From Acetobacteraceae bacterium (GTDB lineage Bacteria; Pseudomonadota; Alphaproteobacteria; Acetobacterales; Acetobacteraceae), in the NCBI GenBank assembly GCA_030041375.1, contig JASHOA010000033.1:1-64000 (forward strand): DNA of 64,000 nucleotides, in the 5' to 3' direction. The position numbers and the translations under genes are program-made. Below are positions 18,109 to 26,856 of the stretch, in pieces. Within the stretch, counting starts at the first letter, position 1. Every line of letters begins with the position of its first letter. The notes beneath the pieces were generated by a model. It saw nothing but the letters and a program-made list of their open reading frames with translations, made no database searches and was not told where the DNA came from.

Positions 18109-18315
18109 TCAGGCCCGGACGACGCCCTTCAGCCCCTTATCCGCAGCGGGTGCGACCTCGCGCCCATCGTAGTAGCCGCAATGGCTGCAGACGTGGTGCG
18201 GACGCTTCTGTTCGCCGCAGTTGGGGCATTCGGCGAAGGGCTCCGTGTGTAACGCCTCGTGGCTGCGCCGCATGCCGCGCCGTGAGGGCGAGGTCTTTCT
18301 CTTCGGAACCGCCAT
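18109..18315 (-). CDS. rpmF: 50S ribosomal protein L32
   Basis: 68 residues starting [22 protein letters not shown], the invariant L32 N-terminus. Two CxxC pairs (CPNC and CSHC) form the zinc-ribbon. An in-frame start three codons upstream exists, but ATG 18315 matches the family and has AAAGGA just upstream. First gene of the rpmF-plsX-fabH-ihfA-merR unit. The DUF177/YceD gene that often precedes rpmF is not visible. Confidence 0.97.
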   Translation of the reverse strand: MAVPKRKTSPSRRGMRRSHEALHTEPFAECPNCGEQKRPHHVCSHCGYYDGREVAPAADKGLKGVVRA

Positions 18316-18869
18316 CGCAACCAAGTCCTTTCCCGCTGTTGCCGCCCGGCGCGGCGCGAATCCAATAGTTTAGGCTGCGGCCGGGCGGCTGGCCACCACG
18401 CTCCGCGTGCGCATGCGCCTTCCGGGCCGACGCATTGGCGATCTCATTCCTCTGCCCCGCCGATGCCTGTCGCCGGCGGCAGAGGGCAGCGGAGGAATAG
18501 AGCAGGCGGCCTGCAATTTCATCGGCTTGGCCGTTTACCGCCTGGACCGGGGCATGGCCGCGCCTCTAGCAGAGCCAATGGATAGCTGCAAGGGATCCGC
18601 GGCGCTGCCGGTCCACCCGCGTTGCCCGAACGTCGCTTGGAGTCGCTCCTGGAAAACGTTGCCCCCGTCGTCATGATCGCGGGCGGGTGCCGGGAGCGAG
18701 CCCCGATCACGGACCGTGCTCCGGCAGGACCTGCCCCAAATGCTCTGCTCTCGCCAGTGGGCCGCCGCCTTCATCCGCCCGCCGCAACGTCTTCGGCAGG
18801 CGACCCTCGCCGAGTCCGCGGGGCCTGCTATGCTCGGCTCCACTCTTTCCCTTCCGAAAGGACCGAACG
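18316..18869. other. 554-base region without a supportable gene
   Basis: Divergent intergenic region between rpmF and the HdeD-like gene. Open frames on both strands here are Arg/Pro/Ser-rich and match nothing I recognise. It must carry the promoters of both flanking units, but I could not pick out convincing -35/-10 boxes by eye. Confidence 0.5.
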
Positions 18870-19430
18870 ATGTCTCTGAGCACCAACCAGCCCGAAAAGC
18901 ACTGGAGTGGCGTGCGGGGCAAATGGGGCCTTTTCGTCGCCCTCGGCATCGGCCTGATCGTGCTCGGCGTGATCGCCTGGATCGATGTCGTCTCCGTTAC
19001 GATCGCCGGCACCATCCTGATCGGCGCCCTGCTCCTCGTCGGCGGCGTGTTCCAGGTGATCCACGCCTTCATGACGCGCGAATGGGGCGGTTTCCTGTTC
19101 GGGCTCTTCTGCGGAGTGCTTTCTTTCATTGCCGGCATCCTGATCATGCGCGAACCGGTGCGGGGTGCGATCGTGCTGACCATCGTCATCGTCGCGTTCC
19201 TGGCCGTTGGCGGGATCACGCGGATCGTGCTGGCGATCAGGCATCGCGGCATGCCGCGCTGGGGACTCCTGCTCCTGAGCGGCATCGTGAGCCTGGTCGT
19301 CGCCTGGCTGCTCTACAGCCAGCTTCCCTGGTCCGGCCTCTGGGTGCTCGGCGTGCTGATCGCGGTCGAACTCATCGTCCAGGGTATCGCCTGGCTTTCC
19401 TTCGGCCTTGCGCTGCGCAAGGAAGCCTGA
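18870..19430 (+). CDS. HdeD-family (DUF308) membrane protein
   Basis: 186 residues from ATG 18870, preceded by GAAAGGA at good spacing; the longer upstream frame is not conserved-looking. Six hydrophobic segments are arranged as three internally similar hairpins, with the DUF308 repeat pattern (e.g. GLIVLGVIAWIDVVSVTIAGTILIGALLLVGGVFQVIHAF, abbreviated here). HdeD in enteric bacteria is linked to acid resistance at high cell density; most homologues are uncharacterised. Monocistronic. Confidence 0.85.
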   Translation: MSLSTNQPEKHWSGVRGKWGLFVALGIGLIVLGVIAWIDVVSVTIAGTILIGALLLVGGVFQVIHAFMTREWGGFLFGLFCGVLSFIAGILIMREPVRGAIVLTIVIVAFLAVGGITRIVLAIRHRGMPRWGLLLLSGIVSLVVAWLLYSQLPWSGLWVLGVLIAVELIVQGIAWLSFGLALRKEA

Positions 19431-19558
19431 CCGCTCCGCGCGCCCGTCTGCCGCCTCAGGCGGTGTGCAGCGCGGCGAGAGTCGGCGGTGGCGGAACGGC
19501 GGCCGGACCCCGCCACGCCGCGGCCCGCAGCACTGACCGGTGAACCACGCGCGTGCAC

Positions 19559-20830
19559 TCAAACCGCGGCGCGTCGGCGCCGGATTACCAGCAGCCCGGC
19601 GAGCGCTGAACCAAAGAGCAGGATCGAACTCGGCTCCGGAACGTCTTCCGTGAGCGGAGTCTGCGTGCCAGTGAACGAACCGTTAGCCGTGAAAGTAAGC
19701 CCAGTGAGGAACGCCGTGGTATCGCCGGGATCGAGCGTCAGCGAGGGGTCGATCCCCGTCACGTCGAAGCTGCTCACGCCGCCATCCGGAAAGTCGAAGG
19801 TGCTGCCTGGTGCCACCAGCGTGGTCAGCCAGGCGCCGGATTCGAGGTATGCGAGGTCGAAGGAATTCGCCTGGATATCCGGCAGTTGGACTGAGGCAAA
19901 GTTGGGATTGCCGGCGCCGCTCTGGTAGGCGTACCCGACGGCAATCTCCGGATCGATGAAATACTCGGTCCCGGCCGCCACCGTCATGTCGTACATGTAC
20001 GCGCCGGTCGTCGGGTTCACCATCGGCAGGTAGACGGGCTCGGTGTACGGAGATGTCGTCGGCGTAAGGTCGAAGTAGGAGTCGGACTGCGCAGCAATAT
20101 TCGGGTTATCCAGGGGCCCGTTCGGATCGCGCAGGACCTCGGCCTTCAGGACGACGGCGTAAGGGGTCCCCGGAGTCAGTGTGTAACCGCCTTGCAAAGT
20201 CGTTGGCAGGGTTAAGGAACCGGTTGTTCCCGAAACGCTCTCGCTCCACACGAGATCTGGGGTACCACCGTCAACCAATGCTGCCTTATCATACAGAAGG
20301 ACGTCGACGCCATCGATTCCGGCCGGATAGGTCCATGAGAATGTCGGGTTGAGGCCGGATCCGGAGACCGTAACGTTGGTGGCGAATGGTGCCGGCGTTA
20401 CGCCGACGAGCGAGGGCGTGGTGAGGGTGAGCGTGGTTGCCCCGTTCGTGAAATTGACCGTCCAGGGAACGGTCAGGTTGGCCTCGTCGGGGAATACCTG
20501 TTCGAATTGATTCGGAACGGTCGTCAATGGCAGGAATGGAATGACCTGCGGACCGATGGAAAGATTGGTCGGTTGGGCGGTTACCGTCGTTCCCGCGTCG
20601 CCGTTCGGCGTCACCGAATCAGCTCCGAGTATGATCTCCAAGCCAGGAGTAAACCCCAGATCATTCGTGGAATTGTCATTCAACCGTAATGATAGGCCAT
20701 CGCCGCAGTCGGCGGGCAAACCAGCCGGGGCGACACAGATCGCGGCCGCCTGGGCGGTCGCCGCTCCGAAGGTCATCGTGCCGGCGCTCAGCGCCGCCAG
20801 CGCTGCCAGTGCAACAAAGGGCTTCCTCAT
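19559..20830 (-). CDS. PEP-CTERM sorting-signal exported protein
   Basis: 423 residues from ATG 20830, chosen because GGAGG lies 10 bases upstream and a signal peptide (MRKPFVALAALAALSAG..., cleavage after AQA) follows at once. The body is a Thr/Ser/Pro/Asn-rich secreted polypeptide with no catalytic motif. The last 27 residues are a PEP-CTERM tripartite tail: VPEPSS, a hydrophobic span (ILLFGSALAGLLVI) and RRRR. This signal is recognised by exosortase (EpsH/XrtA), usually with exopolysaccharide loci. No exosortase is in the window. A LuxR-type regulator lies 204 bases upstream on the same strand. Confidence 0.88.
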   Translation of the reverse strand: MRKPFVALAALAALSAGTMTFGAATAQAAAICVAPAGLPADCGDGLSLRLNDNSTNDLGFTPGLEIILGADSVTPNGDAGTTVTAQPTNLSIGPQVIPFLPLTTVPNQFEQVFPDEANLTVPWTVNFTNGATTLTLTTPSLVGVTPAPFATNVTVSGSGLNPTFSWTYPAGIDGVDVLLYDKAALVDGGTPDLVWSESVSGTTGSLTLPTTLQGGYTLTPGTPYAVVLKAEVLRDPNGPLDNPNIAAQSDSYFDLTPTTSPYTEPVYLPMVNPTTGAYMYDMTVAAGTEYFIDPEIAVGYAYQSGAGNPNFASVQLPDIQANSFDLAYLESGAWLTTLVAPGSTFDFPDGGVSSFDVTGIDPSLTLDPGDTTAFLTGLTFTANGSFTGTQTPLTEDVPEPSSILLFGSALAGLLVIRRRRAAV

Positions 20831-21033
20831 GGTTTCAAAACCTCCGAGCCGGTTGCGGGCCGGCGGCAGACTGCCCTCCTGCACCGCCCGCAGGCACGAG
20901 TCTCGCAGCGGAAATCGAGCAGCCGCATCACCTGTTTGGGTGAGGCGGAGAGGAAATTCCGTTGCGTGGCTGGGCGGGCTGCATGGAGGGAGTAGCCAAC
21001 CTCCGCCGCTGACACTGCCTCCCTCTTCGGCGC

Positions 21034-22377
21034 TCAGATTTCCATCACGGCGACGCTGCCGAGGACGAGAGCAACGAGCTGCGCCTGTCGACTGCTGCCG
21101 GTCTTGGCGAAGATGTTCTTGAGATGCGTCTTCGCTGTATTGAGGCTGATGCCGAGCTGGGTGGCGAGACCCTCGACTCCCTTGCCTTGGGCAAGGCCGG
21201 TGGCGAGGCCGGCGGCCAATGTCGCCTCGGCGGCGGTGAGGCCGAACAAGCCTTGCAGGGCAAGACTTCTCGGGCTCTGGCTTTCGGGATCGCGCAGAAA
21301 GACGATCGCCGCCGGCAACGGCGCACCAAAGCCCTCGCGGGCCGGGCGGAACGGCGCCACCAGCACGGTGAGCGGCAGCCTCTCCCCGCGCTCGATCGAG
21401 AGCACCCCCCCGGAGCCCGAACCGCTGCCGCCGGCGGTCGCTGCCGAGGTGCGGATGAGAGCGCTGAGGCGAGCGGCAGCTTCATGGTCGCGCGCCGTGA
21501 GCCGCCCGCCGGCGGCCAGGACCGCATCGCCGGTTCTCAGAAGCTCTTCGGCGCGGCGGTTGGCGAAGAGCAGGCGGCCGTCCCCGCTTGCCACCAAAGT
21601 CGCGGTGCCGCTTCTCTCCAGCGCCTCGAGAGCCACGGCACGCGCGGTGGCCGGGCCGGCGAGCCGGTGCCGGATCTCGATCGCGCGCTTGAGATGCGGC
21701 AGAAACTGGCTGGCTCGTGCCTTGGCTTCATCGTCATAGCCGCCGCCGGCTCGCGGCCGATGGATCCCCAAGACGCCAAGCTGATCGTCGGAGATCCGGA
21801 AAACCGCACCGACGACATAGAAAATTCCGAGAGATCGGGCCCAGTCCTGGTAGATCTCGCTCTGTTCGAACTCCGCATCGGAAATGAGGTCTTTACTCGC
21901 AACGACACCCGACATCCCGAGCGCGGCAGCACGCGCAACCCATACATCGCGGGCGGCGTAGTAGCTTTCATAAGCCTGGAGATCGTGACCTTTGTAGTTG
22001 TCGGTCAGGGCCAGGCGCTCGACCCGACCTGCCTCCAGGTGGCGCACCTGAATTTGTGCGCTGGCGGAACCGAAGGTGTTTGCAATTTTCGGTGCGAGGC
22101 TTGGCCACAGTGTTTCGTCGAGCGCGGCGTCGTAAACCTCGCCGATCAGGTCGAGGATCCGGGGTTGCACCTCCGGGTACACACGGTTGGAAGTCCGCGC
22201 ACCGTCATCCGGTGGCTCCGACTCTGCTGTCAACCGTGTCCGCGACCCCGCTGGCAAATTTGCCCTGCTGGCGATTCCTGGACGGTCTGTTCTTCTCTCT
22301 TTGTTACCCTGCCAAATCGTGCCGCTGGCAGCACTAAAAATCTCCGTGATCCGGAAAAATGGTGCGCCCGGACGCAC
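21034..22377 (-). CDS. LuxR-type HTH transcriptional regulator
   Basis: Up to 447 residues. The C-terminal about 65 residues form a LuxR/GerE helix-turn-helix (LTAAEATLAAGLATG, then LATQLGISLNTAKTHLKNIFAKTGSSRQAQLVALVL). The centre (about 250-310) resembles a PAS-like sensor (TLVASGDGRLLFANRRAEELL). The first about 65 residues look non-conserved, and the GTG start at 22377 is doubtful; GTG at about 22182 is an alternative. Same architecture as many alphaproteobacterial orphan LuxR proteins without an autoinducer domain. Its position just upstream of the PEP-CTERM gene suggests that gene as a target, which is an inference. Confidence 0.82.
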   Translation of the reverse strand: MRPGAPFFRITEIFSAASGTIWQGNKERRTDRPGIASRANLPAGSRTRLTAESEPPDDGARTSNRVYPEVQPRILDLIGEVYDAALDETLWPSLAPKIANTFGSASAQIQVRHLEAGRVERLALTDNYKGHDLQAYESYYAARDVWVARAAALGMSGVVASKDLISDAEFEQSEIYQDWARSLGIFYVVGAVFRISDDQLGVLGIHRPRAGGGYDDEAKARASQFLPHLKRAIEIRHRLAGPATARAVALEALERSGTATLVASGDGRLLFANRRAEELLRTGDAVLAAGGRLTARDHEAAARLSALIRTSAATAGGSGSGSGGVLSIERGERLPLTVLVAPFRPAREGFGAPLPAAIVFLRDPESQSPRSLALQGLFGLTAAEATLAAGLATGLAQGKGVEGLATQLGISLNTAKTHLKNIFAKTGSSRQAQLVALVLGSVAVMEI

Positions 22378-22502
22378 AGGAATGCGTTCGCAGTTGCGGC
22401 AACCGCGCCGTAGCCATCCTGGCGTTCGCGAACGGCCGCAGCGGCGGATTTATTGCGACCCTCCGCAACCCCCGGTTGTAAGCAAAGCAGCCGGCGGATG
22501 CT

Positions 22503-23921
22503 CTACTCGCTCCACGTGCCCGGCGGCGTCGTTGCGGCAAGCGCCGCCGCCGCCCGCGCGGCCGCCGGACCCCATTGCCCGGGCGCAGGTTGGCGAATCA
22601 GCGACAGCGTCGGATACCAGGGGCTGTCACTCCGATCGCGAAGCCAGCGCCAGTCGGGCGCGTGCGGCAGCAGAACCAGCGCCGGCCTGGCCATCGCGCC
22701 GGCGAGGTGGGCGAGCGCGGTATCCACCGTCACCGTCCGCTCCAGGCACTCGAGAATCGCCATCGTGTCGTCGAAATCGGCAATTTCGGGCCCGAGATGG
22801 ATGAGCGGCGCGCGGCCGGAATATTCTCCGACCTGGCCGGCCGCCTCGCCTTTTTGCAGGGAAAGGAAACAGACTCCGTCGATCGCGGTGAGGGGCGCGA
22901 GGGCGGCGAGAGGAAGCGAGCGCTTGCGGTCGTTGCTGTGCTCCGGGCGCCCGGCCCAGACGAGGCCGATCCGGCGCCTGCCCGGAGGCGCCATTTGTGC
23001 AAGCCGCCGCTCCCAGTGCTCGATACGGGAGGGATTGGCACGAAGATAGGGAACGGAAGCGGGAATGGTTTCGAGGCGCGTTGCGGCCAGCCGCGGCAGG
23101 GAGGCGAGCGGAGACCAGGCGGCGAAGTCGGAAAAATCCTGCCAGCGCGGGCGAATTTCCGAGACCTTGGGGAACTGGGCGATGATCGGGCGCTTTTCCG
23201 GCCTCGCGGCAACTACGAGCCTGCCCGTGCGCGCGGCCGCCCAGGGAATGGTGCGGCTGAACTGAATGACATCGCCGATCCCCTGGTCGGCAATCAGCAA
23301 GAGCGTGCCGGCTCCGAGCGGCTCGCCGTTCCAGGCAGGGGTTTCCTCCGGCGGCATCTCGCTCTGAGCACCGGGCAGGCGAAGCCGCCATTCGTATTCG
23401 TCCAGACCGGCTGCGAAATCACCCGCCAGGAGCAGCGCCTCCGCCCGCCCGAGATGCGCCATCGCCATATTGGGAGCCAGCGAAATCGCCCTTTCCGCCG
23501 CCGCCAGCGCCTCGGCCGTCTCTCCGCGGTCGTAGTGGACGACGCCGAGATTGGCCTCTGCGAAGGGATCCCGTGGCGCCATCGCAACCGCGCGCAGTGC
23601 GGCTTCGAGTGCCGCGTCGTAGCGGCCGAGCGCGCGATAGACCTCGCAGATGTTGCGCGGATAGAGTGCGATCTCCGGCGCCAGCGTGATCGAGCGCTCC
23701 ATCAGCGCGGCTGCCTCCGCAATTTTTCCGCGGCGCCACGCGAGGATGCCGGAGAGGTGCAGCGCATGCGGATGTTGCGGTGACGCCTCGAGCTCCTGCT
23801 CGAGGAGGGCGGCCGCCGCGTCGAGTTTTCCGGCCTCGATTTCGGTATTGACACGGTCGAGAGTGCGCAGCGGGGGAAGCACCGCTCCTGCAGGCCGGGC
23901 AGTGGTGGAAACGCCACTCAT
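22503..23921 (-). CDS. TPR protein with GT9/GT41-like C-terminal domain
   Basis: 472 residues. The N-terminal half holds about five TPR units (e.g. ALHLSGILAWRRGKIAEAAALMERSITLAPE; AEANLGVVHYDRGETAEALAAAERAISLAPN). The C-terminal half (about 205-450) resembles glycosyltransferase family 9 heptosyltransferase folds: LLIADQGIGDVIQFSR, IGLVWAGRPEHSNDRKRSLPL, LQKGEA, and TVTVDTALAHLAGAMARPALVLLP. Such fusions are common in Rhodospirillales and Magnetospirillum; the acceptor is unknown (glycoprotein or polysaccharide). It is coupled by ATGA overlap to the SEC-C protein upstream. Confidence 0.85.
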   Translation of the reverse strand: MSGVSTTARPAGAVLPPLRTLDRVNTEIEAGKLDAAAALLEQELEASPQHPHALHLSGILAWRRGKIAEAAALMERSITLAPEIALYPRNICEVYRALGRYDAALEAALRAVAMAPRDPFAEANLGVVHYDRGETAEALAAAERAISLAPNMAMAHLGRAEALLLAGDFAAGLDEYEWRLRLPGAQSEMPPEETPAWNGEPLGAGTLLLIADQGIGDVIQFSRTIPWAAARTGRLVVAARPEKRPIIAQFPKVSEIRPRWQDFSDFAAWSPLASLPRLAATRLETIPASVPYLRANPSRIEHWERRLAQMAPPGRRRIGLVWAGRPEHSNDRKRSLPLAALAPLTAIDGVCFLSLQKGEAAGQVGEYSGRAPLIHLGPEIADFDDTMAILECLERTVTVDTALAHLAGAMARPALVLLPHAPDWRWLRDRSDSPWYPTLSLIRQPAPGQWGPAAARAAAALAATTPPGTWSE

Positions 23922-24187
23922 CTCCCGGCCGCCGCCGGGCGCGGCTCGGCCTTGCGCAGCCGAAAGAGGAGGGCGAGCGCCTGCTCCTGCCCCGGTGCGC
24001 GTTCCAGCACCTGGCAGCTGAGCGCGATCGCCGCGGCACTCTCGTTATCGGCGGCCGCATCGGCCTGCTCAACGAGCGTCTGCAACGGCGCATTGGCATC
24101 GCGCGGGCTGAGGCCGGCGAGATCGAGGGCACAGCAGCGCAGCCTCCGGAGCCCACTGCCGCACGGACAAAGAGAGCGATCGGTCAT
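23918..24187 (-). CDS. Small SEC-C-motif protein
   Basis: 89 residues. It opens with CPCGSGLRRLRCC (residues 7-19), a SEC-C-type zinc-binding knuckle like that at the end of SecA, then a TPR-like helical stretch (about 35-80). Its stop overlaps the start of the TPR/GT9-like protein, so the pair could be a split form of one SEC-C-TPR protein or two coupled subunits. Function unknown. It is divergent from the VOC gene across 160 bases. Confidence 0.7.
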   Translation of the reverse strand: MTDRSLCPCGSGLRRLRCCALDLAGLSPRDANAPLQTLVEQADAAADNESAAAIALSCQVLERAPGQEQALALLFRLRKAEPRPAAAGR

Positions 24188-24308
24188 GGCCGCTTGGAGA
24201 TTCGCTCATTCCGCCTGCATCCGCAACGGCTGGAGTGCCGGCGATCCCGCATCAGCCGCAACCGGCGGGGACGTATTGTTGCGCGTCGTCATTGACAGAG
24301 ACCCGTCG

Positions 24309-24322
24309 CGTTGATATCAACG
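24309..24322. promoter_or_regulatory. Perfect 14-bp palindrome before the VOC gene (likely operator)
   Basis: CGTTGATATCAACG ends 25 bases before the ATG of the VOC gene, just ahead of its ribosome site. A perfect palindrome at this position is typical of a repressor operator. No cognate regulator gene is adjacent. Confidence 0.45.
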
Positions 24323-24347
24323 TTCATGATCGGAAGGAGGAACGAGG

Positions 24348-25112
24348 ATGGCCTCGCGTTTCGTCTGGTATGAACTGATGACCACCGATCCTGCGGCGGC
24401 GGCCGGCTTCTATGGCCGCGTGATGGGCTGGAGTGCGAAGGATTCCGGCCTTGCCGACCGCTCCTACACGATCCTGTCCGCGGCCGATGTTCCGGTGGGC
24501 GGGCTGATGGCGATTCCTCCGCACGCTGCGCAAGGCGGCGCAGGACCTGGCTGGATGGGCTATATCGGGGTCGATAATGTCGATACAGTCGCTTCGCGAC
24601 TGACGAAAGCCGGTGGGACGATCCATCGCGCGGCGGAAGATATTCCGGGAGTGGGACGTTTCGCTGTTGTTGCGGATCCGCAAGGCGCTCCCTTCGCGCT
24701 CTTCACGGGCGGCCCGGGAGAAGAGGCGCCGCAGCCGGCAGCCGGAACGCCCGGCCGCACCGGCTGGCACGAGCTGCACAGCACGGACTGGCAGACTGCG
24801 TTCGCCTTCTATTCGGGCCTGTTCGGTTGGACGAAGGCGGAAGCGCATGATATGGGCGCGATGGGCGTTTATCAGATTTTCGCCATCGACGGCGTCGGTG
24901 CGGGCGGAATGTTCAATCACCAGGATCTCGCAGGGCACCCGTTCTGGCTTTTCTACTTCACCGTGGCGGACATCCAGGAAGCCGCCGGCCGCGTGACGGG
25001 CAACGGCGGGCGGATCCTCAACGGCCCGATGGAGGTTCCGGGCGGGAGCATGATCGTGCATTGCGCGGATCCGCAAGGCGCGATGTTGGCGCTGGTTGCT
25101 CCGGGGCGCTGA
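24348..25112 (+). CDS. Two-domain VOC (glyoxalase-fold) protein
   Basis: 254 residues with a tandem repeat of the vicinal-oxygen-chelate fold. Domain 1 (about 4-122) starts FVWYELMTTDPAAAAGFYGRVMGW; domain 2 (about 137-253) starts GWHELHSTDWQTAFAFYSGLFGW. VOC members include dioxygenases, isomerases and resistance proteins. No active-site set specific enough to name a reaction can be seen. Strong GGAAGGAGG ribosome site at 24332-24340. Cytoplasmic. Its start lies just after a palindromic operator. Confidence 0.87.
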   Translation: MASRFVWYELMTTDPAAAAGFYGRVMGWSAKDSGLADRSYTILSAADVPVGGLMAIPPHAAQGGAGPGWMGYIGVDNVDTVASRLTKAGGTIHRAAEDIPGVGRFAVVADPQGAPFALFTGGPGEEAPQPAAGTPGRTGWHELHSTDWQTAFAFYSGLFGWTKAEAHDMGAMGVYQIFAIDGVGAGGMFNHQDLAGHPFWLFYFTVADIQEAAGRVTGNGGRILNGPMEVPGGSMIVHCADPQGAMLALVAPGR

Positions 25113-25194
25113 CTGCCGGGCCAACAAGGCGCAGGTGTCTTGCCGGTGCGCGACTTGGTGGTAGCCTTCGCGGGAGCAACACGTGAGGGTTCCG

Positions 25195-25650
25195 ATGAGT
25201 GCACGCCTCGACGCCAGGCGGATCGCCCCTGAGGGCTACCGCGCCCTGCGCAGTCTCCAGGCCTACGTCAATCAGAGCGGCCTGGAGCCGGCGCTGCTCG
25301 AGCTGGTCAAGATTCGTGCCTCGCAGATCAACGGCTGCGCCTTTTGCCTCGCCATGCACTATCGCGACGCCCGCGCCCTCGGCGAGCGCCCGGAGCGTCT
25401 CGACCTTCTGCCGGCCTGGGAAGAGGCGCCGGTCTATACCGCCCGCGAACGGGCCGCGCTGGCCTGGACGGAGGCGGTGACCCGCATTCCCGACCACCCC
25501 GTACACGATTTGGTTTATGCCGCCGCGAGGCAGGAATTCAGCGAAAAGGAGCTCGTGGATCTCACCTACGCGGTGGTTGCGATCAATAGCTGGAACCGGA
25601 TCAACGTTGCTTTCCGCACGCCGCCGGACCTTCCTCAGCGCAACGCCTGA
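25195..25650 (+). CDS. Carboxymuconolactone decarboxylase / AhpD-like protein
   Basis: 151 residues from ATG 25195 with GAGGGTT upstream (GTG 25183 is possible). The AhpD-type signature is visible: ELVKIRASQINGCAFCLAMHYRDA, with the redox CxxC (CAFC) and a His three residues later. Proteins of this family act as peroxiredoxin-linked thiol oxidoreductases or gamma-carboxymuconolactone decarboxylases; the CxxC-H form points to the thiol-redox branch. It lies between the VOC gene and the TDT transporter, all on one strand. Confidence 0.9.
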   Translation: MSARLDARRIAPEGYRALRSLQAYVNQSGLEPALLELVKIRASQINGCAFCLAMHYRDARALGERPERLDLLPAWEEAPVYTARERAALAWTEAVTRIPDHPVHDLVYAAARQEFSEKELVDLTYAVVAINSWNRINVAFRTPPDLPQRNA

Positions 25651-25695
25651 TCGACAGCGGGCCGCGCCACGGGCCTGCGATGCCACGGGCCTTGG

Positions 25696-26742
25696 ATGAA
25701 GGATCTGCCGCCCGCCTATTTCGCGCTCGTCATGGCGACCGGGATCATTTCGATCGCGGCCCAGGACTTCGGTCTTCCGGCGCTGGCGCTTGCCCTCTTC
25801 GCCTTCAACATTCTCGCCTTTGTCGTGCTCGTGGTGCTGACCGCAGGCCGGATGCTCCGCTATCCGCGGCTCTTCTTCACCGACCTGACAGACCATCGCC
25901 TCGGACCCGGATTTTTCACCACTGTCGCTGCCTGCTCGATTCTCGGCACCCAGGTCCTGCTGATGGCGCACAGCCTCGCCGGCGCGATCGCGCTGCTCAC
26001 GCTCGGCATCCTGCTCTGGATCGGTCTCACCTACACGATCTTCACCGCCTTCACGGTCAAGCGCCACAAGCCACATCTCGAGGAAGGGCTCACCGGGGCC
26101 TGGCTGATCGCCGTCGTCGCCACACAATCGATCGCGGTGCTGAGCGCGCTCATCGCGCGGGACTGGCCGCAACCCTATCGGCTCGAGCTGAACTTCTTTG
26201 CCCTCTCGATGTGGCTATGGGGCGGCATGTTCTATATCTGGATCATCTCCCTGATCTTCTACCGCTACAATTTCTTCGCCTTCTCGCCAGACGATCTGAC
26301 GCCGCCCTACTGGATCAACATGGGCGCAATGGCGATCTCCACGCTGGCCGGAGCGCGCCTGATCGAAAACGTGTCGGACGCGCCTTTCCTTGCCTCTCTG
26401 CTGCCGTTCCTCAAAGGATTCACCGTGTTCTACTGGGCCACCGGGACCTGGTGGATCCCGATGCTGCTGGTACTCGGCGTCTGGCGGCACATCATCGAAC
26501 GGTTTCCGCTGCGCTACGACCCGCTCTATTGGGGAGGGGTGTTCCCGCTCGGCATGTACACCGTGGCGACCCGGGAGATGGCCGGGGCGCTCGCGCTCTC
26601 CTTCCTCGCACCGCTGCTGGTGGCGGCGTTCGCGGCAGCACTGGCGGCCTGGAGCCTGACCTTCCTCGGGCTCGTCCTGGAGCTGTGGCAGCGGGCGAGG
26701 CGGGCCTGCCCCGGGACCCGGAACCAGGGTATTAAAGATTGA
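25696..26742 (+). CDS. TDT-family (TehA/SLAC1-like) membrane transporter
   Basis: 348 residues with about ten hydrophobic spans covering almost the whole chain. It has the family start LPPAYFALVMATGIISIAA and internal GPGFFTTVAACSILGTQ, FFALSMWLWGGMFY and YWATGTWWIPMLLVLGVWRH. The tellurite-resistance/dicarboxylate transporter family comprises anion channels and carriers for dicarboxylates, sulfite or chloride. The substrate is not readable from sequence. It begins 45 bases after the CMD gene and ends 114 bases before the heme-copper operon. Confidence 0.88.
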   Translation: MKDLPPAYFALVMATGIISIAAQDFGLPALALALFAFNILAFVVLVVLTAGRMLRYPRLFFTDLTDHRLGPGFFTTVAACSILGTQVLLMAHSLAGAIALLTLGILLWIGLTYTIFTAFTVKRHKPHLEEGLTGAWLIAVVATQSIAVLSALIARDWPQPYRLELNFFALSMWLWGGMFYIWIISLIFYRYNFFAFSPDDLTPPYWINMGAMAISTLAGARLIENVSDAPFLASLLPFLKGFTVFYWATGTWWIPMLLVLGVWRHIIERFPLRYDPLYWGGVFPLGMYTVATREMAGALALSFLAPLLVAAFAAALAAWSLTFLGLVLELWQRARRACPGTRNQGIKD

Positions 26743-26856
26743 TCGATGATGCCTCTTTTTTCGCTTGATTCGCGAAGCGCCCCGTTGGTAGCGTTTCAAG
26801 AACAACTCTTCGTTGCTCGTATGTAATCGGCTGCGGGAGCGCCGCTCGGGGGGCGC

